A stretch of DNA of 27,287 nucleotides. Origin: a virus. The notes below the pieces were generated by a model. It was not told the origin of the DNA and searched no databases. It saw only the letters and a program-made list of their open reading frames with translations. The stretch is taken from positions 1 through 27,287 of the IMG/VR virus record IMGVR_UViG_3300008266_001178; one strand, 5' to 3'. The first letter of the stretch is position 1. Each line of letters starts with the position of its first letter. Below are positions 23,356-27,287 of this stretch, one piece after another. A program made the translations under genes and the position numbers.

Positions 23356-24660
23356 ATGTCCACTCCTTCTCTCTTAAACATCCCTTACCTCTACAAGGCA
23401 GGGACGCTTTATTCGCAGATACCCGAAAGCGGAGCGGGTGATTTCACCGTACAACGCACCACGACCGTTGCGAATCGCTCCACGAGGATTAACAAGGACG
23501 GGTTGATTGAGACCGTGTTGGACAATGTGCCTCGCCTTGACTATCCGTTGGGTGGTGCGGTGAATGGCTGCCCTGCGTTGCTTGTGGAGCCGAGTGCGAG
23601 AAATGATTGCTTCCAAAGTCAAGGATTTAGCACCTCCCCTTGGATTGCAGCGGGTGTGTCAGCCGTAAGCACCGCCTTAACCAATAGCCCCGATGGTACG
23701 CAAAATGCTTTTGATGTAACGATAAGCAATACGGGTTTCAGTAATTTACGGCAAACCATTGCTTGCGCCAACAACACCACATACACGATTTCTTGTTTTT
23801 ACAAAAACAAGGCTTTGACTGCGGGGCAGACATTTGAGATGCGTTACACAAATGAAAACATTGCGCCCAACAACTTAAACGCCATAGCCACCATTGACCT
23901 TGCGGCAGGGACTGCAAGTTACAATTTGACAGGAACTGCGGGGACGGGTTTTTCGGGAACTGCAACGGGTCGTGTTGAAAACTACGGCAATGGATGGTAT
24001 AGGATTTCAATGACCTTTACCACGGGTTCTGCGGGGGCTAATGCAAGTGGTATTTTTAGGCCCGTAGTTGGCATAAGTATTGCAAGGAATTTTTTTGCGT
24101 GGGGAGCTCAAATGGAAACAAGTTCCGTCCCCACCTCCTACATCCCCACCACCACCGCGGCAGTCACGCGGAGTGGGGATTTAATCTCAGATACAACTGC
24201 GACTGCGTTGATAGGGCAGACCGAGGGGACGGTTTATTTGGAGATGCAGGCAGATGCGGCAGGGACGGGGCAGAACTTTTTATATGTTGGCAATAATGCG
24301 TCCGATTCCATTGTGATTGGAAAGTCAGGCGTAAATTGTTTCTTTGAATTTAGAGTAAACGGAACACCTTTAATAAGTCAAAATGTCGCTCTTAGCGGAA
24401 CGGTCATAAAAGGGGCAATAGCCTATGCAAACGGCAATTATGCAGCCTATGCGAACGGCAATCTTTTGGCTTCGGGGACAACTTCAAGAACTCCCGCAAA
24501 CGCTTTGACTGCAATCGCTTTTTCAAATTTCATTAACTTACCAACAATAAACGCTGCCTCTGCAATTATGCGAGTCCGTGCCTTTGAACTCCACCCCAAC
24601 CGCATCCCCAACACGGCAGCACCCGGAGTTCTCTCCCTCGCCACTCTCACCGCACCATAA
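23356..24660 (+). CDS. Tail fibre / adhesin 2, paralogue of adhesin 1
   Basis: The 434-residue protein has the same order as the preceding gene: anchor (residues 1-93), VENYGNGWYRISM near 208-220, WGAQMETSSVPTSYIPTTTA from 249, LIGQTEGTVYLEMQ, a lectin-like sandwich, and the end HPNRIPNTAAPGVLSL. Between these blocks the two proteins differ. The central DNA again falls in G+C. Having two intact fibres with different binding parts may widen host range or allow a hetero-oligomeric fibre. The start is ATG 23356, three bases after the previous stop. No enzymatic motif was noticed, and no reverse transcriptase or template repeat that would suggest programmed diversification is present. Confidence 0.85.
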   Translation: MSTPSLLNIPYLYKAGTLYSQIPESGAGDFTVQRTTTVANRSTRINKDGLIETVLDNVPRLDYPLGGAVNGCPALLVEPSARNDCFQSQGFSTSPWIAAGVSAVSTALTNSPDGTQNAFDVTISNTGFSNLRQTIACANNTTYTISCFYKNKALTAGQTFEMRYTNENIAPNNLNAIATIDLAAGTASYNLTGTAGTGFSGTATGRVENYGNGWYRISMTFTTGSAGANASGIFRPVVGISIARNFFAWGAQMETSSVPTSYIPTTTAAVTRSGDLISDTTATALIGQTEGTVYLEMQADAAGTGQNFLYVGNNASDSIVIGKSGVNCFFEFRVNGTPLISQNVALSGTVIKGAIAYANGNYAAYANGNLLASGTTSRTPANALTAIAFSNFINLPTINAASAIMRVRAFELHPNRIPNTAAPGVLSLATLTAP

Positions 24661-24675
24661 ACCACCATCTCTCAC

Positions 24676-24683
24676 TAAATTTG
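24676..24683 (+). promoter_or_regulatory. Promoter-like -7 box before the 24691 gene
   Basis: TAAATTTG fits TAnnTTTG and lies seven bases before the ATG at 24691, so transcripts from it would be leaderless or nearly so. No TTTG stands at the expected upstream distance. Confidence 0.45.
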
Positions 24684-24690
24684 TCGCACT

Positions 24691-24954
24691 ATGGCACTAC
24701 CATCCTTAACCACCGCATCATTCCTTGGGACGCAGCTCACGCTGACCTACTCGGACGGAAGGCAGTATTTCCTCAATTACAGGGATATCAACGCTACCCA
24801 ACTTGATAGCACCTTTGGTGTGTCAAGGGTCAGAATCTACCTATCTGGTAGCCTTGACGAGTCTATGTCCGTCACAAGCACGGATGTCGCATCGCTCCCT
24901 GCACCAAACAACACCCTCGCAGGATTCATCGCAACCCTTAACTCGTACCTATAA
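24691..24954 (+). CDS. Small fibre-module protein, partner of the 21569 product
   Basis: The 87-residue protein corresponds to the N-terminal half of the 173-residue product at 21569, with matching start (MAL), LTLTYSDGRQYFLNY against LTLVYVNSQTFYVPY, ESMSVTSTDV against ETLSVKNTDL, and similar C-terminal helix. It lies directly behind the fibre genes as the longer relative lies directly before them. It overlaps the holin-like gene by one base (TAATG). The fold is probably a small beta-sandwich with a terminal helix. Function unknown; a fibre-associated role is inferred from position. Confidence 0.7.
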   Translation: MALPSLTTASFLGTQLTLTYSDGRQYFLNYRDINATQLDSTFGVSRVRIYLSGSLDESMSVTSTDVASLPAPNNTLAGFIATLNSYL

Positions 24955-25253
24955 TGTCACTCAAGCAGATGATGATGGAACTCGGCATTAATGTCGGGAT
25001 GTCCGTAGGCGGTTTCTTCGGAAGCCTCCTCCTCGTTGGAAAGCAAAAGGGCGCGTCCATTCGCACCCAAATGTTCTCCATCCTCGCAGGAACATTGTCT
25101 GCCAACTACATCACCCCCCTTGCCGTGAACTTCCTTGGCGTTGAACTTGAATCAGCCAAGTTTGCAATGGCCTTCATCGTAGGATTCAGCGGTCTAAGGC
25201 TCGTGGAAACACTCAGCGAACGCCTCCATAAGAAGGTGGACGATGAATCTTGA
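24954..25253 (+). CDS. Holin-like small membrane protein
   Basis: The 99-residue protein has two or three hydrophobic segments (about residues 10-28, 42-62 and 68-84) and a charged C-terminus (SERLHKKVDDES). Size, membrane pattern and position immediately before the endolysin gene fit a holin, which opens the inner membrane for the endolysin at a set time. The end overlaps the endolysin start by 11 bases. The start is ATG 24954 (TAATG overlap). The family is not recognised, so this is a context-based call. Confidence 0.7.
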   Translation: MSLKQMMMELGINVGMSVGGFFGSLLLVGKQKGASIRTQMFSILAGTLSANYITPLAVNFLGVELESAKFAMAFIVGFSGLRLVETLSERLHKKVDDES

Positions 25254-25842
25254 TGGCCTCTACCCATCCATCCCCCGGCACGTCTTAGACCAACTCAGCG
25301 ATGTGCAGGATAGGTACAGCATAAACACCCCCCTTCGCCTCGCTCATTTCCTTGCCCAATGCGCCCACGAATCGGGCCGATTCCTTGTAACGCGGGAGAA
25401 CCTAAACTACTCCGCTCAAGGGCTTCTAAAGACCTTCAAGAGGCATTTCAACGAACGAACGGCTAAACTGTACGCTCGCAACCCCGAAGCCATAGCCAAC
25501 AAGGTCTATGGCGGTCGCTTGGGCAATGCGGAAATCACCGATGGATGGAAGTTTAGGGGCCGTGGTTACATCCAAACCACCGGGAAGGCCAACTATGCCG
25601 AACTTGATAAAATCGTCCCCGAAGACCTCCTTGACAACCCCGACTTGGTGTCTTCCAGGTACGCGATGCTCTCTGCCGGGTTCTATTGGAATAGCAGGAA
25701 AATCAACGCGGTGGCCGACCTCGGAGCAACCGAAGAGGTCGTAGAAAAGGTCACGCTCAAGGTGAATGGAGGGACGCACGGACTGAAGGAGCGCACCGAA
25801 TACTTCTTTGAATACTACCAAATCCTGACGGTCATCGCATAA
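25243..25842 (+). CDS. Endolysin, glycoside hydrolase family 19
   Basis: The 199-residue enzyme is expected to cut the glycan chain of host peptidoglycan (or chitin-like polymers). It shows the GH19 core: LAHFLAQCAHESGRF with E43 as catalytic acid, RENLNYSAQGLL with E52 as second acid, NKVYGGRLGN, and GWKFRGRGYIQTTGKANYAEL forming the substrate groove. There is no signal peptide, so it needs a holin to reach the wall. It is a single-domain form of typical phage size. It overlaps the holin-like gene by 11 bases. The promoter-like box at 25840 begins at its last codons. Confidence 0.93.
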   Translation: MNLDGLYPSIPRHVLDQLSDVQDRYSINTPLRLAHFLAQCAHESGRFLVTRENLNYSAQGLLKTFKRHFNERTAKLYARNPEAIANKVYGGRLGNAEITDGWKFRGRGYIQTTGKANYAELDKIVPEDLLDNPDLVSSRYAMLSAGFYWNSRKINAVADLGATEEVVEKVTLKVNGGTHGLKERTEYFFEYYQILTVIA

Positions 25843-25847
25843 CTTTG
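25840..25847 (+). promoter_or_regulatory. Promoter-like -7 box at the end of the endolysin gene
   Basis: TAACTTTG overlaps the endolysin stop codon and lies 20 bases before the ATG at 25868. No good upstream TTTG at normal distance is visible. It would drive the small basic protein, the ribbon-helix-helix gene and the spanin-like gene. Confidence 0.45.
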
Positions 25848-25867
25848 AACCTATAAACCACCACGCT

Positions 25868-26029
25868 ATGCCACTCACTAAAGCCAAAGGTTATGGGAAA
25901 AAAGCAGTCTCCAAAGCCGTCTCCAAAAACATCTCCGAACTCACCAAAGCCAACAAAGCAAAGCCAAAAAGCAAAAAGCGGTCAAGAAAGCAAATTGCCG
26001 CTATTGCCTATTCTGCTGCAAAGTCATAA
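25868..26029 (+). CDS. Small lysine-rich phage protein (53 aa)
   Basis: A short ORF from ATG 25868 to TAA 26027-26029 codes for 53 residues: MPLTKAKGYGKKAVSKAVSK, then a linker and RKQIAAIAYSAAKS. The protein has about 15 lysines and a final small-residue helix. It resembles the group of tiny basic phage proteins that begin MP and end in a QxxAIA helix, close in style to DUF6496; function there is unknown, with nucleic-acid binding suggested only by charge. It has its own promoter-like box at 25840 and follows the endolysin directly. Confidence 0.75.
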   Translation: MPLTKAKGYGKKAVSKAVSKNISELTKANKAKPKSKKRSRKQIAAIAYSAAKS

Positions 26030-26041
26030 CCACTCCTGCTG

Positions 26042-26272
26042 ATGAAGATAGCCCTATCCCTTAACATCCGCAAGGACTTCGTTGAAGCCTTGGATAAACT
26101 CGTGGCGCAGACCGGCAAGAGCCGGGAAGCACTCGTAGAGGATGCGCTCTTTGATATGTTTGAAATCTTCCAGGAGTTCACGGCCATAGACCTTGACCTG
26201 GACGAGCATTTGACCGAGGAAGCGAAGAACGAAACGATGCGGAGGATCTTCCCCGAAGACGATGCCTGCTGA
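26042..26272 (+). CDS. Ribbon-helix-helix DNA-binding protein
   Basis: The 76-residue protein begins with a short strand (KIALSLNI) followed by two helices (KDFVEALDKLVAQTGKS and REALVEDALFDMFEIF), the ribbon-helix-helix pattern of CopG/Arc regulators; the strand contacts DNA in dimers. The acidic C-terminal part (DLDLDEHLTEEAKNE) has no known role. It lies 12 bases after the small basic gene and overlaps the spanin-like gene by 11 bases. As a regulator among lysis genes it could control late or lysis transcription, or be the antitoxin-like half of a pair; no toxin gene is next to it. Fold confident, target unknown. Confidence 0.8.
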   Translation: MKIALSLNIRKDFVEALDKLVAQTGKSREALVEDALFDMFEIFQEFTAIDLDLDEHLTEEAKNETMRRIFPEDDAC

Positions 26273-26807
26273 TTCCCATTTCCCCACCAAAGGGACACTC
26301 GCCCTTATCCTTCCCATCGTTGTGGCCCTCGGCTACTTCATCTTCCTGCTCAAGGACAGACCGGCAATGGTCATCCAATCGCAGGAATGCACCATTCAAA
26401 GCCAACGGGAGGCAATGGATTCAATGCAATCCCGTATCGCCCACATAGAGCCTCTCAGGGACACGATAATCCAAGAAGTGGTGCGTACCAAGGTTAAATG
26501 GAAAGAAAGGCTTGTAGAGGCTTATACGAAGCCGGACACGATTCTCGTCCCATCCTACATCCCCATCCGTTTGGATTCTTGCCAAGAGGTCGGTGCGCTC
26601 CTTGAAGAGCAGGTGGCTTTGACCGATAGTTTGCTTGTTGCTTACCGGGTGAAGGACTCCATCTGCCGGGACGCTTTGAACACCCTTGATAGCGTTGTTG
26701 CCGGGCAGAAAGCGTTGGTGCAGAAGGAGCAGAAGAAGGTTCGTAGAAACCGGGTTGTTGCGGTTGCGGTTGGATCCGCAGTCTTAGGCGCAACGCTCTT
26801 AAAATAG
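26262..26807 (+). CDS. Membrane-anchored coiled-coil protein, spanin-like (Rz-like)
   Basis: The 181-residue protein has an N-terminal membrane segment (about residues 12-29), a long charged helical region (~40-160) predicted to coil, and a short hydrophobic end (VVAVAVGSAVLGATLLK). Position behind holin and endolysin and this layout fit an inner-membrane spanin, which joins inner and outer membrane in the last step of lysis of Gram-negative hosts. The C-terminal hydrophobic tail could be the outer-membrane part, giving a single-protein (unimolecular-like) design, but no lipobox was seen. The family is not recognised. Confidence 0.65.
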   Translation: MPADSHFPTKGTLALILPIVVALGYFIFLLKDRPAMVIQSQECTIQSQREAMDSMQSRIAHIEPLRDTIIQEVVRTKVKWKERLVEAYTKPDTILVPSYIPIRLDSCQEVGALLEEQVALTDSLLVAYRVKDSICRDALNTLDSVVAGQKALVQKEQKKVRRNRVVAVAVGSAVLGATLLK

Positions 26808-26810
26808 CCT

Positions 26811-26818
26811 TATCTTTG
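26811..26818 (+). promoter_or_regulatory. Promoter-like -7 box in the final intergenic gap
   Basis: TATCTTTG fits TAnnTTTG three bases after the spanin-like gene. No plus-strand gene follows before the terminator at 26859-26895, so it would make an RNA of about 70 bases or be without function. Confidence 0.3.
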
Positions 26819-26858
26819 GCTTGCCGTTAAGGGGTTAGCGGTTTGTGTTTCATTGGTT

Positions 26859-26895
26859 AAGCCCACGAGTAGGTCGCTCCGAAAGTGGGCTTTTT
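26859..26895 (+). terminator. Intrinsic terminator closing the late genes
   Basis: AAGCCCAC (26859-26866) pairs perfectly with GTGGGCTT (26885-26892), with five T at 26891-26895. The 18-base loop can form a small GAG/CTC stem. It ends the plus-strand late region two bases before the stop codon of the convergent gene. Read from the other strand there is no T-run. Confidence 0.8.
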
Positions 26896-26897
26896 CA

Positions 26898-27287
26898 TTA
26901 ATACATCCTCGTACAATGCGAGAACTCGGCCACAATCTCACGGACATCGTTGCCTTGTTCGTTGGTTCGCCTGCTCATCTTTAACTTCATCCAATAGCCT
27001 CCCAGAGGCTTTGGTGGCCTTCCCTTCTCAACGTGGAATCCTCCAAGCCCTCCATCCCATTCTTCCTTGTAGGTGGCCGTGCGAATCTGGTGGATGTCCC
27101 TCTGCGAAATGACCTTGGTAGTACGGTCGTACCGATGCACCCTGTTGATGTGGTGGTACAGTTCGTGGACGTGGCCCATCCAGGTGCAGTCGTATCCTTC
27201 CATCGCCATCATTAGTCTGGAGTCCTGAAGCACTCCCTTTGTGACCACCCCTCCCCCCCCGAAACCATGCGCGTAATGTGTTACGAA
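26898..27287 (-). CDS. Metallophosphoesterase, C-terminal part (5' partial)
   Basis: On the minus strand a frame is open from the right window edge to TAA at 26898-26900, giving 129 residues. The first residues read HGFGGGG, the late His-Gly metal-binding motif, and 20-30 residues later comes TWMGHVHE, the GHxH motif of calcineurin-like phosphoesterases. The end, with GRPPKPLGGYWMKL, is typical of phage and SbcD-like members that act on DNA or nucleotides. The GTG at 27248 lies after the HG motif and therefore is not the true start; the N-terminal metal-binding motifs lie outside the window. It is convergent with the late genes and probably begins an early/replication region. A run of eight G in the coding strand is a possible sequencing trouble spot. 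Confidence 0.75.
   Translation of the reverse strand, partial: FVTHYAHGFGGGGVVTKGVLQDSRLMMAMEGYDCTWMGHVHELYHHINRVHRYDRTTKVISQRDIHQIRTATYKEEWDGGLGGFHVEKGRPPKPLGGYWMKLKMSRRTNEQGNDVREIVAEFSHCTRMY

Noticed and set aside
22090-24660. Diversity-generating retroelement acting on the fibre genes
   Set aside because: No reverse transcriptase gene and no template repeat were seen; the variation looks like cassette exchange, not adenine-directed changes.
27248-27248. GTG at 27248 as start of the minus-strand gene
   Set aside because: The frame stays open to the window edge and contains the HGFGGGG metal-binding motif before this codon, so the gene continues beyond the window.
1-27287. CRISPR array, tRNA genes, insertion sequence or integrase
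   Set aside because: No regularly spaced repeats, no cloverleaf with a recognisable anticodon arm, no transposase or recombinase motif and no attachment-like repeat were found by eye.
1-27287. Circular genome joining the two window ends
   Set aside because: The minus-strand phosphoesterase runs off the right end, while the left end begins within a plus-strand terminase; joining them would place the phosphoesterase N-terminus antisense to the terminase.

Overview
The window is part of a double-stranded DNA tailed-phage (Caudoviricetes) genome, either a virus contig or a prophage. The host is most likely a member of Bacteroidota. The reasons are repeated TAnnTTTG promoter boxes, some with an upstream TTTG, A-rich stretches instead of Shine-Dalgarno sequences before start codons, and general resemblance of the proteins to Bacteroidota phage virion proteins. 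A 989-residue tape measure protein and no visible tail sheath gene point to a long non-contractile tail (siphovirus-like). These assignments come from reading the sequence; no database search was possible.

Layout, left to right, all on the + strand except the last gene. (1) 1-468: C-terminal nuclease part of the large terminase. (2) 465-2179: three small unknown genes and a tail assembly chaperone with an apparent -1 frameshift extension. (3) 2172-8754: tape measure protein and two large tail-tip or baseplate proteins. (4) 8845-9423: a single-gene unit for an abundant virion protein, possibly the tail tube, closed by a strong terminator. (5) 9488-13677: six carbohydrate genes (GT-A-like transferase, GT2-type with a GWG-ED motif, DUF707-like, GT2, GT10/fucosyltransferase-like, FkbM methyltransferase). 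(6) 13782-18815: head module (portal-like protein with a DnaJ-like cysteine pair, MuF-like minor head protein, unknown acidic protein, scaffold, major capsid protein) ending in a strong terminator. (7) 18907-20974: neck and head-tail connector genes. (8) 21015-24954: fibre/adhesin module with two tandem mosaic fibre paralogues bracketed by two genes sharing a small domain. (9) 24954-26807: lysis module (holin-like, GH19 endolysin, small basic protein, ribbon-helix-helix protein, spanin-like protein). (10) 26898-27287, minus strand: C-terminal part of a metallophosphoesterase, convergent with the late genes.

Most late genes overlap by 1-4 bases (ATGA, GTGA, TAATG), which suggests translational coupling within long transcripts. 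Promoter-like boxes restart transcription before the virion protein at 8845, the glycan cassette, the portal, the gene at 16503, the gene at 18907, the fibre module and the late lysis genes. No intergenic gap exceeds about 105 bases. The most notable points are the glycan cassette placed between tail and head genes, the frameshifted tail chaperone, the structured leader and tiny ORF before the major capsid gene, the cysteine-pair insertion in the portal, and the mosaic fibres.
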